A stretch of DNA of 64,000 bases, taken from positions 34,933 to 98,932 of the forward strand of contig CAWGGS010000008.1 in assembly GCA_963822095.1 (NCBI GenBank). Reading direction: 5' to 3'. Position numbers and translations under genes: made by a program. The stretch is from CAWGGS01 sp963822095. Its GTDB lineage: Bacteria > Desulfobacterota > Desulfobulbia > Desulfobulbales > Desulfocapsaceae. Shown piece after piece: positions 17,663 through 25,007 of this stretch. Numbering within the stretch: position 1 is the first letter of the stretch; each line of letters starts with the position of its first letter. The notes below the pieces were generated by a model. The model was not told the origin of the DNA. It did no database searches and saw nothing but the letters and a program-made list of their open reading frames with translations.

Positions 17663-19174
17663 ATGCTCCTGATCTACCCTCCCATTGCCAAACCCTGCGA
17701 GCCACCAGCGGGTATCGCCCGACTGGCCGGCACCCTTCGGGCCCAAGGCTGTCGATGTGAAGTCTTTGATGCCAATCTCGAAGGTCAGCTTTTCCTGATG
17801 GCAAATGCCGCGCCGGGAAAAGATCCCTGGAGTCGCCGGGCCTGCAAAAATCGGGAAACCAACCTGCTTGCGCTTCGTTCACCAAATCTCTATTTTAATC
17901 CCGAGCGGTACCGGCGGGCCGTATCAGACATCAATCACCTGCTGGAACTGAGCAGCCAGGCCGGGGGGCTCGACATAAGCCTCGGCAACTTCCAGCAATA
18001 TGCCCTTTCGCCGCTCAAAAGCGACGATCTCATGCGGATTGCCGACCACCCCGACGCCAGTATCTTTTTTCGTTGGTTTGCCCCGAGACTGGCGGGAAAA
18101 ATCGACCAATGCCTTCCAAATATCATCGGTTTTTCCTTGAATTACCTCAGTCAGGCCTTGACCACCTTTGCAATGATAGGCTGGATAAGAAAACAGTATC
18201 CAGGGCTTACAATCGTTCTTGGAGGCGGGCTGATGACCTCATGGATGAGCAATCCTTCCTGGAAAAATCCCTTCGCAGGCCTGGTCGATCATTGCATAGC
18301 AGGCCGGGGAGAAGGCCCGCTTCTGGCGCTGGTCCAAAAAATGGATCGCCATCAAAGGCTGCCGGATTTTACAGGTTTTCCGCTCTCGGCCTACCTGGCC
18401 CCGGGATTCATTCTTCCCTACTCTGCCTCATCCGGCTGCTACTGGAGCAAGTGTTCCTTCTGCCCGGAGGCAGCTGAAAAAAACCCATACCACCCGGAAT
18501 CCCCGCAAGAGACAAGTCATAATATCCACCGACTGGCCCAGGAAAACGAACCTGTCCTGCTCCATTTTCTCGACAATGCCGTCAGCCCGGCCCTTATGAG
18601 GCAACTCACCCTCACCCGTCCCGGTATTCCATGGTACGGATTCGTCCGGGTCAGTGCCGAACTGGCCGACCCTGGTTTCTGCCGAGCCTTGCGCCGGTCC
18701 GGCTGTTTAATGCTGAAACTGGGAATCGAATCAGGAAACCAAAACGTCTTAGAGAACATGAACAAAGGCCAAGATCTCGGCCTTGTGTCCAAGGTCCTGA
18801 CCACACTTCGGGATGCCGGAATAGCCACCTATGTCTATCTCCTCTTCGGAACCCCTGCCGAATCACGCGTAGAGGCGGAAAACACCTTATCCTTTGTTGT
18901 CCGCCATCACACAGCCATCACTTTTCTGAACCTGGCAATTTTCAATCTTCCGATAACGAGCATTGACGTTCCCTCTCTCGATATTATCGATTATCATGAA
19001 GGGGACCTCTCCCTGTACACTCATTTCGTCCATCCACACGGCTGGGATCGAAAGGAGGTCCGCAGGTTTCTCGATCGGGAATTCCGCAGACATCCACTGA
19101 TCGCACCGATTATCCGATGCGATCCACCCTTGTTTACGTCAAACCATGCCCCTTTTTTTTGCCAAAGAACCTGA
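17663..19174 (+). CDS. B12-binding-type radical SAM protein
   Basis: 503 residues. The N-terminus (LLIYPPIAKPCEPPAGIARLAGTL..CEVFDAN) matches the B12-binding-like domain of class B radical SAM enzymes. The [4Fe-4S]-SAM motif near residue 259 is CYWSKCSFC, spacing Cx4Cx2C, as in the CYWxxCxFC subgroup rather than the classic Cx3Cx2C. Downstream GIESGNQNVLENMNKG and YLLFGTP are typical SAM-barrel strands. The family includes methyltransferases and ring-forming enzymes; the substrate cannot be predicted. It stands alone, after the terminator at 17515-17549. The ribosome-binding site is weak. Confidence 0.85.
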   Translation: MLLIYPPIAKPCEPPAGIARLAGTLRAQGCRCEVFDANLEGQLFLMANAAPGKDPWSRRACKNRETNLLALRSPNLYFNPERYRRAVSDINHLLELSSQAGGLDISLGNFQQYALSPLKSDDLMRIADHPDASIFFRWFAPRLAGKIDQCLPNIIGFSLNYLSQALTTFAMIGWIRKQYPGLTIVLGGGLMTSWMSNPSWKNPFAGLVDHCIAGRGEGPLLALVQKMDRHQRLPDFTGFPLSAYLAPGFILPYSASSGCYWSKCSFCPEAAEKNPYHPESPQETSHNIHRLAQENEPVLLHFLDNAVSPALMRQLTLTRPGIPWYGFVRVSAELADPGFCRALRRSGCLMLKLGIESGNQNVLENMNKGQDLGLVSKVLTTLRDAGIATYVYLLFGTPAESRVEAENTLSFVVRHHTAITFLNLAIFNLPITSIDVPSLDIIDYHEGDLSLYTHFVHPHGWDRKEVRRFLDREFRRHPLIAPIIRCDPPLFTSNHAPFFCQRT

Positions 19175-19263
19175 AAAGGCAGCATTTCCATCATCATGCC
19201 GATTGCTTGTCGTGCAGGCAAAAGGTAATGGGCACCAGAGTACTAAGAGATGAGGATTTTAGA

Positions 19264-19692
19264 TCAGGCGATCTCCACCAACTCTAGCTGGAAGGTAAGA
19301 TCTTTTCCGGCCAGTGGTGGGTTGGCATCCAAATAGACATGGGTGTCATTGACCTCGGTTACGTTGACCAAAATCAGCTCACCGTTGGGCCCGCCCATCT
19401 GCAGTCTTTGCCCGACCTGGGGATCGATGTCGGGAGGAATATTTTCACGCTGGGCTTTGATAACCAGATCATCCAAATAGGCACCATAGGCCTTTTCTGC
19501 AGGGATAGTAACCTTCTTTGAATCGCCGACCTTCATTCCGAGGACCGCCTCTTCAAATCCAACAATGACCTGTCCACTGCCGATTTCGAACTGCAGCGGT
19601 TCATGACCAGTCGATGAATCGAACACTGAGCCGTCGGCCAGCGTTCCGGTGTAATGAATTTTTACCGTGTTTCCTTTCTTTGCTTCCGTCAT
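19264..19692 (-). CDS. FKBP-type peptidyl-prolyl isomerase (SlyD-like)
   Basis: 142 residues. The FKBP half-sites are clear (VKIHYTGTLADGSVFDSS; GQVIVGFEEAVLGMKVGDSKKVTIPAEKAYG), with an insert-in-flap chaperone domain between. It lacks the His/Cys-rich nickel-binding tail of E. coli SlyD. The ATG at 19692 was chosen because AAAGGAGG stands 5 bases before it; an upstream in-frame start at 19734 is not supported. Predicted cytoplasmic, catalysing proline isomerisation and helping folding. Convergent with the radical SAM gene. Confidence 0.92.
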   Translation of the reverse strand: MTEAKKGNTVKIHYTGTLADGSVFDSSTGHEPLQFEIGSGQVIVGFEEAVLGMKVGDSKKVTIPAEKAYGAYLDDLVIKAQRENIPPDIDPQVGQRLQMGGPNGELILVNVTEVNDTHVYLDANPPLAGKDLTFQLELVEIA

Positions 19693-19876
19693 TGTGCCTC
19701 CTTTTTGGGGCACCTTACCACAAATTACTCTCAATTAATATGGGTTTCTCCCGAATACTATCTGCAGCAACATTGATTTTAGGACTGAGGGAACTTCCAA
19801 ATAACCGAATACTCATGGCAATTTCAAAAAAAAAGACTATACTGATTAGAGTATCGGCAACTAGCCGTTCACCATA

Positions 19877-19900
19877 TCCCCCCTAGCCGGGGGAAGGAGG
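19877..19900 (+). promoter_or_regulatory. Hairpin abutting a strong ribosome-binding site
   Basis: TCCCCC (19877-19882), six-base loop, GGGGGA (19889-19894), immediately followed by AGGAGG (19895-19900) and, six bases later, a TTG start. The perfect 6-bp GC stem touches the Shine-Dalgarno, which suggests control of translation or a strand-specific stabiliser. Confidence 0.4.
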
Positions 19901-19905
19901 TAGCT

Positions 19906-20271
19906 TTGAAAACCTTCACAGAGGTACATATCCATTATACCGGCCGGGGCATCGGCAAGAAAATTGTGGTGGGAACAGCCCGGGTCATAAAAGACGACTC
20001 CGACTGGCAGGAGCTCCCGGAAAACCCTATTGTCATCGTGACCACAACCACCCCGAGAATGCTTCCCTATCTGGACAAAGTAAAGGGGATAATTGCCGAG
20101 CAAGCGGGGTTGACATCCCATGCCGCATTGGTGAGCCGCGAGCTGCAAATCCCTGCGATTGTGGCCGTCACCAATGCAACCAGCCTCATCAAAAATGGAC
20201 AGATCGTTACCCTCGACTGCGTATCAGGCGGGATAACCGTCGGTAAAGAGGTTAACCCAGATTTGTCATGA
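19906..20271 (+). CDS. Stand-alone PEP-utilising-enzyme mobile (phosphohistidine) domain
   Basis: 121 residues. The core IIAEQAGLTSHAALVSRELQIPAIV is the phosphohistidine swivelling domain signature (TSHAA with catalytic His) of PEP synthase, pyruvate phosphate dikinase, PTS enzyme I and some pyruvate kinase C-termini. Here it is the whole protein: there is no ATP-grasp or barrel domain. The start codon is TTG, chosen because AGGAGG lies six bases upstream and no better start exists. It is 40 bases upstream of the flavoprotein gene at 20312. It may act as a free phospho-carrier or be a partner of a separate kinase domain. Function inferred only. Confidence 0.75.
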   Translation: MKTFTEVHIHYTGRGIGKKIVVGTARVIKDDSDWQELPENPIVIVTTTTPRMLPYLDKVKGIIAEQAGLTSHAALVSRELQIPAIVAVTNATSLIKNGQIVTLDCVSGGITVGKEVNPDLS

Positions 20272-20311
20272 ACACTGTTTCAATTTGTCTGCACTTCAAG
20301 CAGAACAAGAC

Positions 20312-21562
20312 ATGGCTAAGAAAAAAACAATTATCGTCGTTGGAGGTGGTGCCGCCGGCCTGATGGCGGCTGGTCAGGCTGCCATGGCCGGTGCTCGGGT
20401 CCTGCTTCTGGAAAAAATGCCCGGATCGGGACGCAAGCTCAGCATCACCGGCAAGGGACGCTGCAACCTGACCAATATCGCTGAACTTTCCGATTTCCTG
20501 GCTCATTTTGGAAAAAACGGCCGCTTTCTCAGACAGGCTTTCGACCAATTTTTCACCCCCGATCTTATGGATTTTTTCACAAACCTCGGTCTGAAGCTGG
20601 TGATTGAGCGGGGAGGCCGTGTCTTTCCAGCCAGCGGCAAAGCCTCTGAAGTGGTGAAGGTCCTGAAGAAATGGCTTGCCACACTCAAAGTCTCGCTCCA
20701 ATACACCACCCCGGTGACGGAGCTTGTCATCGAAGAGGGGCGGGTACAGGGGGTTCGCTGTCTAGACCGGGATTTTCCAGGCGACATGGTAATCCTCGCC
20801 ACCGGAGGTGCCTCTTATCCGCTCACCGGGTCAACCGGAGATGGATATGGGCTGGCCGAATCCGCCGCCCACACCATAACCCCGATCCGGCCGGCCCTGG
20901 TCCCCATCACCACCGCCGGGACGACAGCTCAAGGTATGGCGGGCCTGAATCTGCGCAATATCATGGTCAGGATGTTTGTCGATGGAAAAAAGAGGAGACA
21001 GGCCTTCGGTGAAATCACTTTCACCGAGTTCGGCCTGAGCGGCCCTCTCACCCTCACCTTCAGCGGTGACACCGTCGATTATATTCAGGCCGGCAGGAAG
21101 GTTGTCTGGGCCTTGGATCTGAAACCGGCGCTCGACATAAAAAAGCTCGACCAGAGACTGCAACGCGATTTTACCTCAAGAAACAAAGAGCGACTCGATA
21201 GTGTCCTACGTGCCGTGTTGCCTCGCGAGATGGTCCCGGTCTGTATAGATGCAACCGGCATCATCCCGGAAAAACCTGCCGGAGAAATCACCGCAAAGGA
21301 GCGCAAACGGCTGCTTACCTGGATCAAGGATTTTCGACTCACGATTGACGGCTACCGTCCTCTTAATGAGGCGATTATCACCGCCGGAGGTGTAGAGCTC
21401 CGTGAAATCAACCCCCGAACCATGGAATCCCTTCGCACCAAGGGTCTTTATATCGTCGGAGAGTTGCTCGACATCCATGGTGACACCGGCGGCTACAATC
21501 TTCAGGCCGCCTTCTCCACCGGTTGGGTCGCCGGCCGCTCAGCCGCTTCAGGGGAAGAGTGA
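20312..21562 (+). CDS. NAD(P)/FAD-dependent oxidoreductase, YhiN/HI0933 family
   Basis: 416 residues. The Rossmann FAD motif IIVVGGGAAGLMAAGQAA is at the N-terminus, followed by SGRKLSITGKGRCNLTN, the hallmark of the HI0933/YhiN (BaiN) flavoproteins. The C-terminal GELLDIHGDTGGYNLQAAFSTGWVAGRSA is also typical. The ATG at 20312 was chosen as the point where the conserved region begins. Homologs have been linked to bile-acid or other unsaturated-substrate reduction, but the general role is unsettled. It may be co-transcribed with the swivel-domain gene upstream. Confidence 0.9.
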   Translation: MAKKKTIIVVGGGAAGLMAAGQAAMAGARVLLLEKMPGSGRKLSITGKGRCNLTNIAELSDFLAHFGKNGRFLRQAFDQFFTPDLMDFFTNLGLKLVIERGGRVFPASGKASEVVKVLKKWLATLKVSLQYTTPVTELVIEEGRVQGVRCLDRDFPGDMVILATGGASYPLTGSTGDGYGLAESAAHTITPIRPALVPITTAGTTAQGMAGLNLRNIMVRMFVDGKKRRQAFGEITFTEFGLSGPLTLTFSGDTVDYIQAGRKVVWALDLKPALDIKKLDQRLQRDFTSRNKERLDSVLRAVLPREMVPVCIDATGIIPEKPAGEITAKERKRLLTWIKDFRLTIDGYRPLNEAIITAGGVELREINPRTMESLRTKGLYIVGELLDIHGDTGGYNLQAAFSTGWVAGRSAASGEE

Positions 21563-22025
21563 AGGGGTTAAAATGTGAATTGCTTTTTATGATGGCGTCC
21601 CGAGAAACGAACAGTTCACTCCCTGGATCAGTAGCTGAATATTGGTGGTAATCAGTAACAAAATTGGTTCATCCGAATGAAGCGTACTTTTAGAAAGGTG
21701 AGAGTAACAAACCGGCAGAGTGCATCGCTTTCGGACGCTCCTCTGCGGCCTTATCACCGGTACACCACGGCTAACAGACAGGCCGTCCCTGGCCTGCAGT
21801 CAGGTGCGGACGTCCTGTCCGCACCCCTCCGGGCCTTGTGGTGGTTCCCCCCTCGGACTTCCGTGAGGCGTCCTCCAGAGATGCCCTCCGCCTCCCGCGT
21901 TCTAGATAAAGTACTCTCAATCCGGAAGAACCACAAAATTTAACCAGGCAACTACAGCGCGTTAGATCGGGCAGTATCATCAAGTACAGATATCGATCCT
22001 ACCGGATCGATATCTGCACTATTAA
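21563..22025. other. Intergenic region carrying repeat copy B
   Basis: 463 bases between the flavoprotein gene and the convergent pal gene. Most of it is the MITE-like repeat at 21666-21932. A CGATCCTACCGGATCG inverted repeat near 21993-22008, with no T-tract, may end the pal transcript. Confidence 0.55.
21666..21932 (+). repeat. MITE-like dispersed repeat, copy B (with 8-bp target duplication)
   Basis: A 267-bp element. The left end GGTTCATCCGAATGAAGCG and the inverted right end (read back as GGTTCTTCCGGATTGAGAG) match at 20 of the first 25 positions. It is flanked on both sides by the perfect 8-base direct repeat ACAAAATT (21658-21665 and 21933-21940), the mark of transposition. Inside are an AGGTGCGGAC / GTCCGCACC hairpin and the conserved GGCGTCCTCCAGAG block. 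It has no transposase, so it must be mobilised in trans. Other copies are at 4669-4906, 33393-33653 and 35523-35695. Confidence 0.9.
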
Positions 22026-22625
22026 TTATGGAACAACAAGATCCGCGCGTCTGTTTTTGGCCCAGGAGGCTTCATCACTTCCTGGAAAAAGAGGTCGTTG
22101 AGAGCCATAGCTTATTGTGGAAATTCGGCCCTTGTCCATCCCCAGATTAACCAGGTATTTTTTAACATTGTGTGCCCTCAATTCACCCAGTGCCAGATTG
22201 TAATCGGCAGTGCCGCGTTCATCACAATTGCCTTCAATTACCAGGTTCAAAGAACTTTTTTCTTTTAAATACGCGCCGCTGTTATTGAGATGCTCCAACT
22301 GATCGACATTTATTGCACTGCTGTCGAAATCGAAATATACCGGCCGAAGAGGGGCTGTTGACCGGCCATAGGTCTCTTTATATTGATCCGTCAATGTATC
22401 GCCTGATAGAGGGTTTTTTCCCGTCCGATCAAGTGATTCAACCGCACCTTCAGCAAAATTGTCGGAGTCTTGTTTTTCCGCCTTTCTGGTTCCCTCAACC
22501 ATATACCCTTCGGGTTTGAGTGAAGTAGAAACGTGTTCATACTCCGCATCCTTTTTGGCGCAACCACTGACAATAAAAAGAAACAAGATTAAAAGCGGCA
22601 GCTGCCTCCACAAAACATGTATCAT
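22026..22625 (-). CDS. Peptidoglycan-associated lipoprotein (Pal/OmpA family)
   Basis: 199 residues. Lipoprotein signal with lipobox IVSGC. The C-terminal OmpA-like domain shows PVYFDFDSSAINVDQ, the peptidoglycan-binding LVIEGNCDERGTADYNLALGELRAHNVKKYL, and ISYGSQRP. It anchors the outer membrane to the cell wall. The ATG at 22625 was chosen (AAGGTG just before it) over a GTG nine bases upstream. It is the last gene of a three-lipoprotein unit (gap of 16 bases). No tolA/tolB genes are adjacent, unlike the usual tol-pal cluster, so this may be an extra Pal paralog. Confidence 0.88.
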   Translation of the reverse strand: MIHVLWRQLPLLILFLFIVSGCAKKDAEYEHVSTSLKPEGYMVEGTRKAEKQDSDNFAEGAVESLDRTGKNPLSGDTLTDQYKETYGRSTAPLRPVYFDFDSSAINVDQLEHLNNSGAYLKEKSSLNLVIEGNCDERGTADYNLALGELRAHNVKKYLVNLGMDKGRISTISYGSQRPLFPGSDEASWAKNRRADLVVP

Positions 22626-22641
22626 TTTCAGCACCTTAACG

Positions 22642-23004
22642 TTACGGGGTATCCCTTATCAGCCTGGGAGTCCAGAAGATCATACCTTTTGTATCAGTCT
22701 CATTTTCGACCTCATTTCCGGTCCACTCCTTCATTTGCTCAAGATAGCCGCATCGCATAGCTTTTAGAACCAAGGTATGATTCGATTCAAAAAACTCACT
22801 TGGAATGGTCTCTTTTACATCGAGTGGAGTTCTACCTAGATATATCCAGGAAAGATTATCTTGTTTATAGATAATATGAGCTCCCTCCGGCTCACTATGT
22901 ATCTTGAAGTTGACTGATGCCTGTTTTGCCGAACACCCCGTCAACAAAAAGGCACCAGCCATAGCAAACAACATAACCAGACGAAATACACCTCTCATTT
23001 GCAT
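22642..23004 (-). CDS. Lipoprotein with PEGA-like domain
   Basis: About 120 residues with lipobox LLTGC. The mature part (VNFKIHSEPEGAHIIYKQDNLSWIYLGRTPLDV) resembles a PEGA beta-domain repeat, as found in surface and cell-envelope proteins. It ends in a charged tail. The start at 23004 follows GGGGGAAG. It sits between another PEGA-like lipoprotein and the Pal gene, so all three are probably one envelope operon. Exact role unknown. Confidence 0.7.
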   Translation of the reverse strand: MQMRGVFRLVMLFAMAGAFLLTGCSAKQASVNFKIHSEPEGAHIIYKQDNLSWIYLGRTPLDVKETIPSEFFESNHTLVLKAMRCGYLEQMKEWTGNEVENETDTKGMIFWTPRLIRDTP

Positions 23005-23023
23005 CACTTCCCCCACACATCAA

Positions 23024-23377
23024 TTATTTTTGTTTTTCCAACCCCACCTGAATATCTATGGCATTATCACCGGCAGCCTTCGGAGTATCATGCCTTCGAT
23101 TAATCCAGAATGAGGTTATGCGATCAAGATAACCACTTTTTCGAAGCTGAATGGTGACCAATTCGGCAGTATCGGCCTCCCCCCTAAAGGTTACTTTTAC
23201 CGGAGTCACCCCGAGATTACTGTCATCTTTCAGGTTGATCACCTCGGCGCCGGCGGGAGTACTGTTGATCTTAGCCGCTCCATATTTAGGAGACGATGCA
23301 CATCCAGCCATCATCACCCCAAAAAATAGCACCATTAACCATCTGAAATAAATGCATTTTATCCTTTTTCTTTCCAT
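23024..23377 (-). CDS. Lipoprotein with PEGA-like domain
   Basis: 117 residues, lipobox MMAGC after a short hydrophobic stretch. AKINSTPAGAEVINLKDDSNLGVTPVKVTF is a PEGA-type motif, related to the next gene, suggesting tandem duplication. First gene of the lipoprotein unit on the minus strand and divergent from pqiA. The function is likely structural in the outer envelope; not recognised further. Confidence 0.7.
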   Translation of the reverse strand: MERKRIKCIYFRWLMVLFFGVMMAGCASSPKYGAAKINSTPAGAEVINLKDDSNLGVTPVKVTFRGEADTAELVTIQLRKSGYLDRITSFWINRRHDTPKAAGDNAIDIQVGLEKQK

Positions 23378-23694
23378 TATTATCTACTCCCAATATATGA
23401 AGTGTTGTTACTATCTCATTAAGCTCCGACTATATTAGTATGTTTCCACTAAAAAAAAACGATTTTATTTATGTACACCCATAATTAACGCCTCAATGCT
23501 TGTTGAGAGACTTTGACGCATCCTGGAGATGTGCGCATCTTTTAAACTTCCGGAGGGTGAAAGAAAAAAGTTGCAGCCATGTGATTGTTCTGCTAGGATT
23601 TTTCCAACACAAAAAAAATGATACGTAGGCTTATTTAATAATTTGCCCGTAAAAGCGAATTGTTATCTCCTCACCTTTTCAGCAAGGAAGATCG
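23378..23694. other. Divergent promoter region, lipoprotein operon / pqi operon
   Basis: 317 bases, A/T-rich in its left half. It holds a probable pqi promoter at 23571-23599. No gene or repeat is recognised. Confidence 0.5.
23571..23599 (+). promoter_or_regulatory. Probable sigma70 promoter of the pqi operon
   Basis: TTGCAG at 23571-23576, 17-base spacer, TAGGAT at 23594-23599; about 95 bases before the first pqiA-like start. Confidence 0.5.
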
Positions 23695-24369
23695 ATGACC
23701 TCTGGTGATGAAATACCGGCAGGTTCCGATGATCAATTAACAAGCCGTGCAATGTCTGTTCTTGCCTGCCCCGAGTGTGACCTTCTCCAGCGGACGATCC
23801 CCCTTGCCGGAGGTGGAACTGCTCGCTGTTCCCGCTGTGGGGCACTGCTTTATCGCAACATCCCCCACAGTCTCGACCGGACTGTAGCCCTGCTCCTCGC
23901 CGCTGCCGTCTTGTTTATCATCGCCAATGCCAACCCGATTGTTGCTCTTGAAGCCCAGGGGATACGCAACACGACAACCATGTTGGGTGCTGTGCGTGTG
24001 CTTCTTAACCAGGATATGGCGACTGTTTCGCTCCTGGTTTTTTCGACCGCCGTACTGGCCCCGGCGGTCGAGATCGCTGCCATGCTCTATCTCCTTCTGC
24101 CGCTGAGGCGCGGGCACGTACCGGCGGGATTTGCCGTGATACTCCGTGTCGTTCTGGAGACTAAGCACTGGAACATGGTTGAAGTATTTATGCTTGCCCT
24201 CCTCGTATCATTGGTGAAACTGTCAAAATTTGCAGACGTGGTTCCGGGCTTGGCGCTCTGGACATACGCGGTATTTACCTTCCTGATGACCACTGCCTGG
24301 ACCTTTTTCGATCCGCATGAGTTATGGGAATGCGTGGAAAAGGCGGACGGGAAGGAGGCGATGTCATGA
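23695..24369 (+). CDS. PqiA-like membrane protein, first half
   Basis: 224 residues. An N-terminal zinc-ribbon-like motif (CPECDLLQ ... CSRCGA) precedes a four-helix membrane region (ANANPIVALEAQG..., typical of PqiA/LetA). E. coli PqiA is a single ~417-residue protein of two such halves; here each half is a separate gene and this one is the first. It works with PqiB-type MCE tunnels in lipid movement across the periplasm. The stop overlaps the next start (ATGA), so the two halves are likely made in equal amounts. Begins with ATG downstream of a GGAAGA-like site. Confidence 0.85.
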   Translation: MTSGDEIPAGSDDQLTSRAMSVLACPECDLLQRTIPLAGGGTARCSRCGALLYRNIPHSLDRTVALLLAAAVLFIIANANPIVALEAQGIRNTTTMLGAVRVLLNQDMATVSLLVFSTAVLAPAVEIAAMLYLLLPLRRGHVPAGFAVILRVVLETKHWNMVEVFMLALLVSLVKLSKFADVVPGLALWTYAVFTFLMTTAWTFFDPHELWECVEKADGKEAMS

Positions 24370-25007
24370 TGGGCACTCATTTGACCTCTTTAGAGGTCGG
24401 GCTCTTCTCCTGTCGAGATTGCGGCATGGTTTCAAGACCTGCCCACACGAAACAGATCGCCTACTGTCCACGGTGCCGAGCCAGACTTCATCTTCGAAAA
24501 CCGGACAGTGTAGCGCGTTGCTGGGCATTTCTGCTTGCGGCCTATATCCTGTATCTTCCCGCCAATCTCCTGCCGATCATGGACACAAGTTCACTGTCCG
24601 GAACTGTTCATGACACAATTATTAGCGGCATATTCTCCCTGTGGGACTCGGGTTCGTGGGGGATCGCTCTGATTGTCTTTTGCGCCAGCATCACCGTGCC
24701 GCTCCTTAAGCTGATCTCCCTCACCCTTCTGCTGATTTCCGTGCGGAATCGGTCCCGCTGGGAATCAGAGCAGCGGACTCGGCTCTACCGTTTGATCCGG
24801 CTGGTTGGCCGTTGGTCAATGCTTGATATATACGTAGTGGCTATTCTTGCCAAACTGGTGCAATTCAACTTTCTGGCAACGGTTCAAGTGGGACCAGCAG
24901 CCTTCTATTTCGCTGCCGTTGTCGTACTTACCATGATTGCCACAATGCAGTTCGATCCACGACTTATCTGGGATTCGTCTCGGCAGGAGGAACATCGGCA
25001 TGAGTGA
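24366..25007 (+). CDS. PqiA-like membrane protein, second half
   Basis: About 213 residues. Zinc-ribbon motif CRDCGMVS ... CPRCRARL, then four membrane segments including LYLPANLLPIMDTSSL and DIYVVAILAKLVQF, both typical of the PqiA domain. The start at 24366 overlaps the previous stop by ATGA and has AAGGAGG upstream. It overlaps the PqiB start by 8 bases. Together with the previous gene it makes up the equivalent of one full-length PqiA/LetA. Confidence 0.85.
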   Translation: MMGTHLTSLEVGLFSCRDCGMVSRPAHTKQIAYCPRCRARLHLRKPDSVARCWAFLLAAYILYLPANLLPIMDTSSLSGTVHDTIISGIFSLWDSGSWGIALIVFCASITVPLLKLISLTLLLISVRNRSRWESEQRTRLYRLIRLVGRWSMLDIYVVAILAKLVQFNFLATVQVGPAAFYFAAVVVLTMIATMQFDPRLIWDSSRQEEHRHE

